From Deltaproteobacteria bacterium (lineage in GTDB: Bacteria; Desulfobacterota_B; Binatia; UBA9968), in NCBI GenBank assembly GCA_027297485.1, contig JAPUHZ010000160.1:1-18790 (forward strand): a DNA stretch of 18,790 nucleotides, written 5' to 3'. Below are positions 1 through 6,232 of this stretch, in pieces (positions within the stretch are counted from its first letter, which is position 1; every line of letters begins with the position of its first letter). The translations under genes were made by a program, and so were the position numbers. Below the pieces are notes generated by a model that was not told the DNA's origin, did not search any database, and saw only the letters and a program-made list of their open reading frames with translations.

Positions 1-2
1 GG

Positions 3-743
3 GAAGGAACGCGAATCTATCGAACAAGGGACCTGGGGCGAATGTCGCACGACGGATTGCTGGAGCATTTGGGACGAAAAGATCTCCAAGTGAAGATCAG
101 AGGCTACCGCGTCGAAACCTGTGAAGTCGAAAAGGCGCTCCTCGAGCTGGAAGATATTAAGGACACCGTTGTCATCGCACGGGAAGATCGCCCAGGGGAT
201 CCACGACTCGTCGGCTATATTGTGCCGGCAAACCGACCGGCGCCTACCGTCAGCGCGCTTCGACGTGCTCTGAGCAACTCCTTACCGGAGCACATGATCC
301 CTTCTGCTTTCGTGATGCTGGATGCCATTCCGCTGAATTCCAACGGCAAAGTAGATCGACAAGCGCTTGCTGTTCCCGACAATTCTCGACCGGAGTTGGA
401 CACTCCGTACGTTGCACCTACCAACGCAGTAGAAATGGAGCTAGCAAAAATCTGGGCGGAGGTGCTCTCGTGCGATAAAGTTGGAATCCATGATAATTTC
501 TTCAATCTTGGAGGCCATTCCCTTCTAGCCACGCAGGTCATCTCACGAGTAATCAATTTATTTAGAGTAGAACTACCTATAAAGTCCCTCTTCGTATCCC
601 CCACAGTGGCAGACATAGCTGAGATCATTACGAAGAACGAAGCGAATAAGGCTGGGCAAGAAGGCCTGTCGCGCATGTTGGCCGAGTTGGAATCGCTCTC
701 GGATGACGAAGCACGGCATCGGCTTGCAGACGAGAGTGACTAG
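3..743 (+). CDS. Non-ribosomal peptide synthetase, C-terminal end (adenylation subdomain + carrier domain), 5' truncated by window
   Basis: The reading frame is already open at base 3 and ends with TAG at 741-743, so this is the last ~246 residues of a larger enzyme. It starts at adenylation motif A7 (YRTRDLGR), then A8 (GRKDLQVKIRGYRVE) and A10 (NSNGKVDR; the catalytic lysine codon is 348-350). A peptidyl-carrier domain follows with FFNLGGHSLLATQ; the serine that takes the phosphopantetheine arm is codon 519-521. The tail LAELESLSDDEARHRLADE is typical of NRPS C-termini. Role by family: it activates an amino acid as adenylate and holds it as a thioester. No thioesterase, reductase or condensation domain follows, so the chain must pass to another protein or be released in trans. 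Oddity: motif A7 has Arg where Gly is usual (YRTGDL). Substrate specificity cannot be read because the pocket residues lie upstream. Confidence 0.95.
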   Translation, partial: EGTRIYRTRDLGRMSHDGLLEHLGRKDLQVKIRGYRVETCEVEKALLELEDIKDTVVIAREDRPGDPRLVGYIVPANRPAPTVSALRRALSNSLPEHMIPSAFVMLDAIPLNSNGKVDRQALAVPDNSRPELDTPYVAPTNAVEMELAKIWAEVLSCDKVGIHDNFFNLGGHSLLATQVISRVINLFRVELPIKSLFVSPTVADIAEIITKNEANKAGQEGLSRMLAELESLSDDEARHRLADESD

Positions 744-1273
744 TAGAGATACACGGAGATAAGTAGTCTTTCTCTTCGTTTTGGGTAGAGCCTTTATCTG
801 CGGCTGGGGGATGGCTGACAACGGGGGTCATGTGGGGTCTGGCTTCCAAGATACATCGCGCCTTCCACTATCCGAGTTTCTAGCATCCAACTCTTACCGA
901 TCTTATCGTTTCCATCGTGCCACAGATGGACGCCCTGGCAAACCTTTTATGAGAGGGGGCTGATTGCAGAGGCTGAGTTTATGCAGAAGCTATCGGCAGG
1001 GAGATTGGGGTGTCAGGAGATGGAAGTAGAACCAAGTCACAATCAGAGGAAGGATGGTCCGGTCAACAAATCGGTTTGAAAGTCAAAGAACCCGAGACCT
1101 TTAATCTTCGGATAATATCGAGTAACTGCGAACCAAAGAATGTTAATTTCCAGATTGGTTCAGCCAAGGAATGCCCCCTGTTATATAAGCCTAACGTACG
1201 GCGAGATGAGTTTGACTTGAGCCTGATCCAAACCTCCTTGGATATAGATCTTCTGCTGCTAGTTTCTCTTAAA
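744..1273. other. Intergenic region, no supported gene
   Basis: About 530 bases separate the NRPS stop from the end of the convergent pilin gene. Short open frames occur on both strands, but they lack recognisable domains and good ribosome-binding sites, and the longest runs antisense into the pilin gene. I see no convincing terminator hairpin with a T-run and no repeat or RNA gene. It may contain decayed coding sequence, but I could not identify any. Confidence 0.5.
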
Positions 1274-1453
1274 TTAATTGGTCGCGTTTTCAATAGCGGT
1301 CTCAACCTCACTAAATATATTGGTAACACCTTCACCGATCCCTGCCACTGTAACTGCACTCCATATGACAAAGACGACTAGAGCAACGATTAAAGCGTAC
1401 TCGACGATGCCTTGGCCTTCCTCCTCGTTAATCAACCTTTTCAAAAACTCCAT
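1274..1453 (-). CDS. Flp-type (type IVb) pilin precursor, 59 aa
   Basis: The minus strand encodes a 59-residue protein beginning MEFLKRLINEEEGQGIVEYA. The short charged leader, then G-x-x-x-E-Y and a hydrophobic helix (about residues 16-38, ALIVALVVFVIWSAVTVAG), is the hallmark of Flp/Fap pilins. Processing by a TadV/prepilin peptidase would be expected after the Gly in GQG, leaving Glu18-Tyr19 near the mature N-terminus. The C-terminal part (GEGVTNIFSEVETAIENATN) matches the usual short Flp tail. A near-ideal Shine-Dalgarno AAGGAGGTC (1469 down to 1461) fixes the ATG at 1453. Flp subunits build tight-adherence pili, but no tad/rcp/cpa assembly genes occur in this window, so the gene stands alone here. 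It is short enough to be missed by length-limited gene calling. Confidence 0.88.
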   Translation of the reverse strand: MEFLKRLINEEEGQGIVEYALIVALVVFVIWSAVTVAGIGEGVTNIFSEVETAIENATN

Positions 1454-1460
1454 TCCCTAT

Positions 1461-1495
1461 GACCTCCTTACGATGTGGCGAATAAAAATTTCGCC
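1461..1495 (-). promoter_or_regulatory. Shine-Dalgarno and upstream hairpin of the flp pilin gene
   Basis: The ribosome-binding site AAGGAGGTC occupies 1469-1461, with its AGGAGG core nine bases before the ATG. Just upstream, GGCGAA and TTCGCC (1477-1482 and 1490-1495) can form a six-pair hairpin with a seven-base AT-rich loop. GTAAGG occurs once on each side of the hairpin. The hairpin could keep the site open or tune translation; that role is a guess. Confidence 0.5.
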
Positions 1496-1601
1496 TTACG
1501 GCAAGTTTCAGTTTAGCAAGATACAGACCAAAATTACTTTTCCTATAACCTGTTGATTTCAAAGTGGAATCAATGGCGGTCTATTTTAAAATTTCACTCA
1601 T

Positions 1602-1621
1602 AAAGGGCAAATTTGCCCTTT
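1602..1621. repeat. Perfect 20-bp palindrome, candidate operator upstream of the pilin gene
   Basis: Bases 1602-1621 read AAAGGGCAAATTTGCCCTTT, identical on both strands. It lies about 150 bases upstream of the pilin ATG and about 230 bases beyond the nitroreductase stop. A perfect symmetric site with an AT centre suits a dimeric repressor or activator. As RNA it would make a tight hairpin, but the T-run after it is short, so a terminator is less likely. Confidence 0.45.
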
Positions 1622-1849
1622 TGTCTGATGATTATGGCAAAAATACCAGATCTGGTCCTGCGGTATATCGCCTGTGGCCTTTTCTGAATGATAGAGGGAT
1701 TTTTGGGTAGGAAGGTGCCAGACGTGCATCAAAGGGACGTGATATCCGGGATCATAGGGACCTTTCGTCTTCGTCTGGGAAATGCGGATTACCGGATGAA
1801 GGTTTGACCCTTACTATGCTATGGGCGCGCCTATTAACGGATCGTTCCT

Positions 1850-2572
1850 TTAAGGTTGGGTATCGTCTTCTACCCATCCATGCTTGCCATAAGCTCCTCT
1901 CCGGGTCGCGGTCATGATAAATTTCTCGATATCTTTGTCAGTTCTAAATTTCTTGCTATCGTACTTGTCGTAGTGAATAATCTCGTCCAGTTCTCTGCGT
2001 GGACGAGGGGCGACTGCACCGGCAGGATAACCGATAGGAATCAGATGGTAGACCTTCAAAGGTTCAGGCACGCCTAAAAGTACCTTGAGCATCGTTGCCA
2101 TATAAGGAGAGCTGGCATCACTGACGTATTGAGAGCCCAGGCCCAAGCTGGTAGCTGCCAAGTGGATTAACAGCGTAGCATTAGCCAGGCCGCTGTAAAA
2201 ATGCGAATCGGATTTTTCCTCCCGTGTCCTAACAGGATAAGATTCGTTCACCCTGGGATCACCGAGGACTATAATATGAATCGGGGCGTGTCGGAAGCCG
2301 GCGCCCGTCATCCTGGCCTCTCCTCGGACTGCAATCTCCATCTCCCTTTTATGCTCTTGCTGTTTCAGAAATAAATCTGCGATCTTATTTCTCATCTCCT
2401 GGTCTCTGACCACAATAAACTCCCATGGCTGCCCGTTACCTCCTGAGGGGGCCCAACGGGCATTTTCCAATATTTTTCGGATAGTCTTGTCAGGGACATC
2501 TTTGTCTTTCTGGTACCCCCGGATGCTTCTTCGGTTCACCACCAGCTCGTAAAATTCGTTAATTCTTAGCAT
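1850..2572 (-). CDS. Nitroreductase-family FMN oxidoreductase
   Basis: This 240-residue protein belongs to the nitroreductase superfamily: dimeric FMN enzymes that transfer electrons from NAD(P)H to nitro groups, quinones or specialised substrates. Family marks seen: the N-terminal RRSIRGYQ FMN-phosphate motif (about residues 14-21), WAPSGGNGQPWEFIVV (about 40-55), a central helix with ANATLLIHLAATSLGLGSQYV, and a C-terminal IPIGYPAGAVAPRPRREL loop. Length is usual for the family. The start at 2572 has no clear Shine-Dalgarno, but the protein begins directly at the first conserved helix. It follows the solute-binding protein gene by 49 bases on the same strand, so the two are probably co-transcribed. 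The physiological substrate cannot be told from sequence. Confidence 0.9.
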   Translation of the reverse strand: MLRINEFYELVVNRRSIRGYQKDKDVPDKTIRKILENARWAPSGGNGQPWEFIVVRDQEMRNKIADLFLKQQEHKREMEIAVRGEARMTGAGFRHAPIHIIVLGDPRVNESYPVRTREEKSDSHFYSGLANATLLIHLAATSLGLGSQYVSDASSPYMATMLKVLLGVPEPLKVYHLIPIGYPAGAVAPRPRRELDEIIHYDKYDSKKFRTDKDIEKFIMTATRRGAYGKHGWVEDDTQP

Positions 2573-2621
2573 ACGTTTCTACGCAAAAGTTGGAGAATTA
2601 TATCCGCTGATTGCATAGACA

Positions 2622-3710
2622 CTAACTGCCAGTCCCAAAGACCTCATCAAAGAACTTACGCAGCTTGCGGAGCTTAGGACCTGCCGTGTCCGGATCAACG
2701 ATTTGATATTGATCACGCTGAAGCTCTGGGTACCTTTCTTTAATGCCAATTCTTACGGGACCACGGCCAACTTTCCCTGCAACAATGTTCTGGCAATCCT
2801 CGGAGAGAAGGTAGTCGTAAAGAAGAATCGCGGCGTGGGGATTTGGAGAGTGCTTTGCGAGGAACATAGGGCTTGGTTTGGTGACAAAAGGGTCAAGGAT
2901 TTTTATATCCAGCGGTGCTCCCTGTCGTTTCATCTTGGCCGGTCTGTAGCCGTGGAGAAATGCGGCAATGTGAAACTCCCCTGCTGCAAGGAGTTGTGCC
3001 TGCAGAGTTCTACTTCGCCTTATGGCAACCTGATTCTTAGCTAGGTCCTTGAAAAAAGCCAAGGCCTTTTCTTCTCCCCAGGCATCAATGAAAGCAGCAA
3101 GAACGTCCTGATCCTGATTGTCGATTACAACTTTTCCCTTCCACTTGGGATCGAGTAGGTCACGGTAGCTTTTTGGCACATCCTTACGCTTTACCAACCT
3201 GGTATTGTAAGCCAAGGCTACGCGTACGTGCTGCATGGCTGTCCAATTGCCGTTCTTGTCGAAGAATTCCTTGTGCAGATATTTCCTCTCCGGTGAAAAA
3301 TATTTGGCAACCAGTCCTGCGCGCAGCAGTTCATGACCGACCAGAGCGCTGGTCTGGATAACATCCGGCTCGTACCGCGCCCCTCTAGCTTCTGTAATAA
3401 CCTTGTTGACTAGCCGAAATCCCCCGGCGCGATAATGACCGGTTGTGAGAAAAGGGTACTTTCGCTTAAAGCCATCCAAAAACTTGCGGGCATCTGCCGC
3501 ATTCGCTGTGCCGTAAAAAACCGCCCTCCCTTCACGTCTTGCGCCCTCCATTAGCTTTTCTATTCTCGCCTTGGAAGGGAGCCCATCCAGAGATTTGATA
3601 AGCTCTTTAATCGTCTGCGCACGGGCATCCATTGGAGCTGAGAAAGGATGTCCGAGAATACAAAACAGAAACGTAAAAGCTAAAACCCTCCAGGAATTGA
3701 CAGAGACCAT
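2622..3710 (-). CDS. Periplasmic extracellular solute-binding protein (iron(III)/Fbp-type ABC family), orphan
   Basis: A 362-residue exported binding protein. The N-terminus MVSVNSWRVLAFTFLFCILG is a signal peptide, with likely cleavage near ARA-Q. The mature part resembles family 1 binding proteins of the FbpA/AfuA kind: EGARREGRAVFYGT near the start, a hinge-region ALAYNTRLV with PKSYRDLLDPKWKGKVVI, and a C-terminal lobe with LLYDYLLSEDCQNIVA. Proteins like this bind ferric iron, polyamines or small organic anions; the ligand is unknown here. The start at 3710 was chosen because GGAGG lies nine bases upstream and the signal peptide begins there; a longer frame to 3782 adds 24 polar residues that would spoil the signal peptide. 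No permease or ATPase gene is nearby; the nitroreductase follows. Many uncultured soil lineages carry such orphan binding proteins. Confidence 0.88.
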   Translation of the reverse strand: MVSVNSWRVLAFTFLFCILGHPFSAPMDARAQTIKELIKSLDGLPSKARIEKLMEGARREGRAVFYGTANAADARKFLDGFKRKYPFLTTGHYRAGGFRLVNKVITEARGARYEPDVIQTSALVGHELLRAGLVAKYFSPERKYLHKEFFDKNGNWTAMQHVRVALAYNTRLVKRKDVPKSYRDLLDPKWKGKVVIDNQDQDVLAAFIDAWGEEKALAFFKDLAKNQVAIRRSRTLQAQLLAAGEFHIAAFLHGYRPAKMKRQGAPLDIKILDPFVTKPSPMFLAKHSPNPHAAILLYDYLLSEDCQNIVAGKVGRGPVRIGIKERYPELQRDQYQIVDPDTAGPKLRKLRKFFDEVFGTGS

Positions 3711-4119
3711 TATTCGTTCCCTCCTTTTCTGTGACCCTGCAGTTCCTTGTCTGTTAACGTAAACATTTTGGTGGGTCGGCACTTAAGGCTAGGTTTTCAT
3801 GGACACTATTCCCAAAGCTCTTAAGGTAGAGCTCTATAAGGAACGAATGGCTCCTGTCAAGCAATACCTTGGAGGGTGTAAAAGTATCAGATATTTCTTT
3901 GTCTCGGGTTCCCAGTGAATCAGTCCTGGAGGGAGCTTTGAGCTTGAGAGTAGGGGGTTGGAGTCTGTTTGGGCGCGTCAGATATTTCGGTATGCGTATT
4001 TGACTAAGACAAGGGCAGAGCCGTAATGAGAAACCCAGCTTTAAGCCATCCTTCGTGCGAGGCAATACTCAGTTCTCGTGGACGGCTTTGACCCCTGTCG
4101 CAAGCCTGATGGAAGAGAG
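3711..4119. other. Intergenic region with short repeats only
   Basis: Upstream of the binding-protein gene I see no convincing gene. TCAGATATTTC occurs twice in the same orientation (3887-3897 and 3978-3988). AGCTCT and AGAGCT near 3819-3836 form a short inverted repeat. The promoter of the binding-protein/nitroreductase pair should lie here, but no strong sigma-70 box pair stood out. Confidence 0.4.
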
Positions 4120-4257
4120 CTACTGAGCCGGTTCTACAGAAGGCATTACTCCGTTATCCGCAAAACTCCACCGCCGTAACCACTCGTCTAATGCAGATGT
4201 GTTTGTTTCATTGCAGGCCTCCAAAAAAACATGCCAAGGTATTGTAGAAACCTCCAT
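4120..4257 (-). CDS. Candidate small protein of unknown function, 45 aa
   Basis: The frame starting MEVSTIPWHVFLEACNETNT is preceded by GGGAGG seven bases before the ATG at 4257, a good ribosome-binding site. It is 45 residues, acidic to neutral, with a tryptophan-rich middle (ALDEWLRRWSF) likely to be helical, and no signal peptide or membrane helix. The frame is open further upstream to 4356, but that longer start lacks a comparable site. I recognise no family. It lies between the binding-protein gene and an insertion-sequence relic, so it could be a small resident gene or chance. The main support is the ribosome-binding site. Confidence 0.35.
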   Translation of the reverse strand: MEVSTIPWHVFLEACNETNTSALDEWLRRWSFADNGVMPSVEPAQ

Positions 4258-4559
4258 CTCATATCCTCCCTTGGGTTCGGTGTTTTCGGTCGGAGAGTTT
4301 GAGTTGCCCCGCCGCTTTATTTCTAGCCTCATCAAAGAACTCGGTAATCGTTCCATATTATGACCTATATTGCTTAGAGGTTCGCAGGAATCATGCCAGA
4401 TGTTTGGATGCTTCCCTTTGGGGCAAAAAGGAGTTGTTTTTCCTAAGGATTCCCTGTTTAGATGGGTTATTCTGACAAACCACTTTTACGGAGTAGGTAG
4501 TACCAAACTAGGCACATATTGTCCAAACTGGCAACTTTTGTCCCATTACTGCCTATGCA

Positions 4560-4683
4560 GAAGACTGTGTGTGTGAGTCCCGGGATGAATGCGTTGGACG
4601 GATCCTCCGTAACTCGAAATGCTAAAGGGGGCGATTTGCTTCGGCGGGTTCCGCCGAAGAAATCAACGAGACCACGGGAGTAA
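4560..4683 (+). pseudogene. tnpB: Decayed C-terminal end of an IS200/IS605-type TnpB
   Basis: Read from 4564 in frame to the TAA at 4681, the product contains VCVSPGMNALDG and then LLRRVPPKKSTRPRE. This resembles the extreme C-terminus of TnpB proteins, where a zinc-finger tail of the form ACGDCVSP is followed by a short basic tail and a stop inside the element's end hairpin. The motif is disturbed at GACTGTGTGTGTGAG: dropping four bases of the TG run restores D-C-V-S-P. No zinc-finger domain or catalytic DED residues are found upstream, and the frame has a stop at 4498-4500, so only the tail survives. The identification rests on this short tail plus the hairpins that follow, so it is moderate. 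Confidence 0.42.
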
Positions 4684-4692
4684 GCCCGTGGT
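4639..4692 (+). repeat. Tandem perfect hairpins, probable IS200/IS605 right end (omega-RNA scaffold-like)
   Basis: Two strong hairpins lie twelve bases apart. The first pairs CTTCGGCGG (4639-4647) with CCGCCGAAG (4651-4659) across a three-base loop. The second pairs ACCACGGG (4671-4678) with CCCGTGGT (4685-4692) around AGTAAG, and its loop contains the stop codon of the TnpB relic. IS200/IS605 elements end in subterminal hairpins recognised by TnpA, and the same RNA region forms the 3' scaffold of the TnpB guide RNA. A TCAA at 4702-4705 could be the cleavage site by analogy with IS608; this is speculative. Confidence 0.5.
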
Positions 4693-4793
4693 GCTTCATT
4701 ATCAATCCAAGATGAGGAAACTGCTGTCTGGACCGGTCCCACTAACCACCTAGGGAAATGCTTGATAGGAGTGAGTAAGCGGGATTGTGCTGT

Positions 4794-4819
4794 TTATAAG
4801 CTGAATTATAAGCTTGACA
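4794..4819 (+). promoter_or_regulatory. Direct repeat TTATAAGCT x2 abutting a TTGACA box
   Basis: TTATAAGCT occurs at 4794-4802 and again at 4806-4814, a 12-base period. The second copy runs straight into TTGACA (4814-4819), a perfect -35 hexamer. No good -10 box is found at normal spacing, so activator dependence or a chance match are both possible. It lies just before the structured leader of the ankyrin lipoprotein gene. Confidence 0.35.
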
Positions 4820-4864
4820 GCTCGAATTGAGGGGTGGGAAGATATTGCAACTGTAGATTGCTAG

Positions 4865-4969
4865 AAAACCCCGCGGCATGCCGGGAGCACATAACGACTG
4901 GGGTTTCGAAAGGGAGGAAGTGGCAACACTTCCGTGTGGCCGACCACGGAGTTCCAAACCCCATTTTTT
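4865..4969 (+). promoter_or_regulatory. Attenuator/riboswitch-like leader of the ankyrin lipoprotein gene
   Basis: Three complementary segments occur in order: AAACCCC (4866-4872), GGGGTTT (4900-4906) and AAACCCC (4956-4962). The middle one can pair perfectly with either neighbour. Pairing 2:3 (eight pairs counting T4899-A4963) is followed at once by six T, as in an intrinsic terminator. Pairing 1:2 would break it, as in an antiterminator. Between 2 and 3 sits a perfect seven-pair hairpin GGAAGTG-GCAA-CACTTCC (4916-4933) with a GNRA loop, overlapping by two bases a second stem CCGTG/CACGG (4932-4936 with 4945-4949). Between 1 and 2 is the palindrome CGGCATGCCG (4874-4883). I compared it from memory with common riboswitch cores (TPP, SAM-I, cobalamin, glycine, fluoride, c-di-GMP-I, ZTP) and found no match. 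The ligand or signal is unknown. Confidence 0.5.
4899..4969 (+). terminator. Putative conditional intrinsic terminator in the leader
   Basis: TGGGGTTT (4899-4906) pairs with AAACCCCA (4956-4963), and T4964-T4969 follows directly. The closed region carries two internal hairpins instead of a simple loop. The run ends five bases before the ATG at 4975, so termination here would silence the ankyrin lipoprotein gene. Confidence 0.42.
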
Positions 4970-4974
4970 CGAAG

Positions 4975-5544
4975 ATGGAAATGGCTATTAATGTGAAAAT
5001 AGGAGCAGCTTTCTGCAAATGGCTGTTACTGGCGGGCATTGTTCTCGCGGCGGGTTGTGCGACCAAAGAAATACGCTTGGTCCGCTCGGCATATAAAGGC
5101 AAGACCAACGTAGTGGAAGTCCTGCTTGCTAAGGGGGCTTTCGTAAACGCGAGGGACGATAGTGGTAATACACCGTTGATGGCGGCAGCATTTAAAGGCT
5201 ACATCGATATTGTCGAAATCTTCTTATCTAAAGGCGCAAATGTGAATGCAACAAACAATTTCGGAATGACAGCTTTAATGTTTTCGGCACAGGAAGGAAA
5301 TTTTATCACGGTTAAGAAATTGCTGGCCGCAGGCGCTAACGTGAACGCAAAAAACAGGGCCGGCAAGACACCTTTAATGTTTGCGGCGCAAACCGCTGCC
5401 ATAGGAACAACAAAACTCCTGCTGAGAGCAGGAGCTGACGTGAACGCTAGGGATTTTCTTGGAGAGACAGCGCTGCTTCGGGCAAAAAAGAAGGGCCACA
5501 AGGAGTTTGTGCGGTTGCTCATGCAAGCCGGGGCCAAAGAATAG
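4975..5544 (+). CDS. Ankyrin-repeat lipoprotein
   Basis: The 189-residue product opens with a charged start, a hydrophobic stretch and the lipobox LAAGC with the acylated Cys at residue 28, so it should be anchored in a membrane on the periplasmic side. After a short linker come about five ankyrin repeats of ~33 residues (about 40-185), each with the pattern GxTPLMxAAxxGxxxxVxxLLxxGAxVNA; repeats two to four are near-perfect and the first and last are partial. Ankyrin stacks bind other proteins; in bacteria exported ones often act in stress protection or envelope interactions. No enzyme domain is present. The frame is open upstream to 4834, but only the start at 4975 (or 4981) places the signal peptide at the N-terminus. 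Neither has a strong Shine-Dalgarno, and the putative terminator T-run ends five bases before 4975, which suggests control at the leader. Confidence 0.85.
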   Translation: MEMAINVKIGAAFCKWLLLAGIVLAAGCATKEIRLVRSAYKGKTNVVEVLLAKGAFVNARDDSGNTPLMAAAFKGYIDIVEIFLSKGANVNATNNFGMTALMFSAQEGNFITVKKLLAAGANVNAKNRAGKTPLMFAAQTAAIGTTKLLLRAGADVNARDFLGETALLRAKKKGHKEFVRLLMQAGAKE

Positions 5545-5652
5545 TTTGCCTCAATAGGCACCCGGAGTTTGACTTTAGAGAAACTCATCATGGCAAAAAT
5601 GCTTTCGTACTAATTCTTTTCGCTGGTTCCGGTTGCGGCTTAAGCTTCAACT

Positions 5653-5670
5653 GAGTTATTATAATAACTC
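5653..5670. promoter_or_regulatory. Perfect 18-bp palindrome containing a TATAAT box
   Basis: GAGTTATTATAATAACTC reads the same on both strands and holds TATAAT at 5660-5665. It lies 28 bases before the start of the membrane protein gene. A symmetric site covering a -10 box is the usual place for a repressor dimer. TTGCGG at 5633 is 21 bases from the -10, too far for a standard promoter, so promoter activity is unproven. Confidence 0.4.
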
Positions 5671-5698
5671 CCTTAAAATTCAGGTCCTGTAATTGCTG

Positions 5699-6166
5699 AT
5701 GGCCATGTGGGACTTCATCTTATTGCTTCTTTCGATAACCATTTGGATGGTTAGTCTATTTCTCGTTACTGAGGCTGCGAAGAGCCAAAAATGGGCTTTC
5801 GGAAGTGTGGAAGGCATCCCAGAGCCATATTCAGGTGTCTTTTTGTCTCAAGTGATATCGATTTGCTTCATCTTGCTCTGGCTCGTGCGCACCCTATTGT
5901 TAACTCATCTACCTCAGGAGCCTTTACAAATGTTAGCCCAAGTCCTACTTCGGCCTCGGCAATTCACTCCGGGTTTGCTTGTGGCGAGCTTTCCCCCTTT
6001 AATTGTAGGGGTGGTAAAATTGATTACCGTACTGGCAGTTTCTAGGGGAAGGCTGGCAGAGGAGGTGGATGCTCGAAGTCGCCTATGGGTGACTTTTGTT
6101 TTCTTGGGTTTTCATCTGCTTACCGCTTCGGCTGCCATAGCAGTCTTAGCACGCTTTTTCTTATAA
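5699..6166 (+). CDS. Four-helix integral membrane protein of unknown function
   Basis: The 155-residue product has four clear hydrophobic segments: about 3-24 (WDFILLLLSITIWMVSLFLV), 46-70 (VISICFILLWLVRTLLL), 92-115 (LLVASFPPLIVGVVKLITVL) and 128-153 (LWVTFVFLGFHLLTASAAIAVLARFF). The connecting segments are short and basic (RPRQFTP, SRGRLAEEVDARSR). I recognise no family and no catalytic motif. ATG codons at 5699 and 5705 are both possible; an AGGT lies about 12 bases before the first. It sits between the ankyrin lipoprotein and two tiny membrane proteins on the same strand, with a gap of about 150 bases holding a palindromic site, so it may be an independent unit. Confidence 0.7.
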   Translation: MAMWDFILLLLSITIWMVSLFLVTEAAKSQKWAFGSVEGIPEPYSGVFLSQVISICFILLWLVRTLLLTHLPQEPLQMLAQVLLRPRQFTPGLLVASFPPLIVGVVKLITVLAVSRGRLAEEVDARSRLWVTFVFLGFHLLTASAAIAVLARFFL

Positions 6167-6232
6167 TAATGAGTTCGCCAATGGTAGCGATGCCGTATTA
6201 TCCATAACCTGCTGCCGTTTAAGGGGTCGTTT

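Noticed and set aside
1010..1381. A 123-residue open frame on the plus strand
   Set aside because: It overlaps the antisense of the well-supported Flp pilin gene, starts with GTG and has no recognisable domain.
2622..3782. Longer start for the solute-binding protein
   Set aside because: The extra 24 residues are polar and would bury the signal peptide; the start at 3710 has GGAGG at good spacing.
3754..4065. A 103-residue open frame on the minus strand
   Set aside because: No ribosome-binding site or domain was visible, and it runs into the start region of the binding-protein gene, whose own signals lie at 3710.
4865..4969. Leader as a known riboswitch (c-di-GMP, SAM, TPP, cobalamin, ZTP, fluoride)
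   Set aside because: None of the conserved core sequences of these classes was found on reading; only a covariance-model search could settle it.
4834..4974. Upstream extension of the ankyrin lipoprotein
   Set aside because: It would put 47 residues before the lipobox signal peptide and lies within the strongly structured leader.
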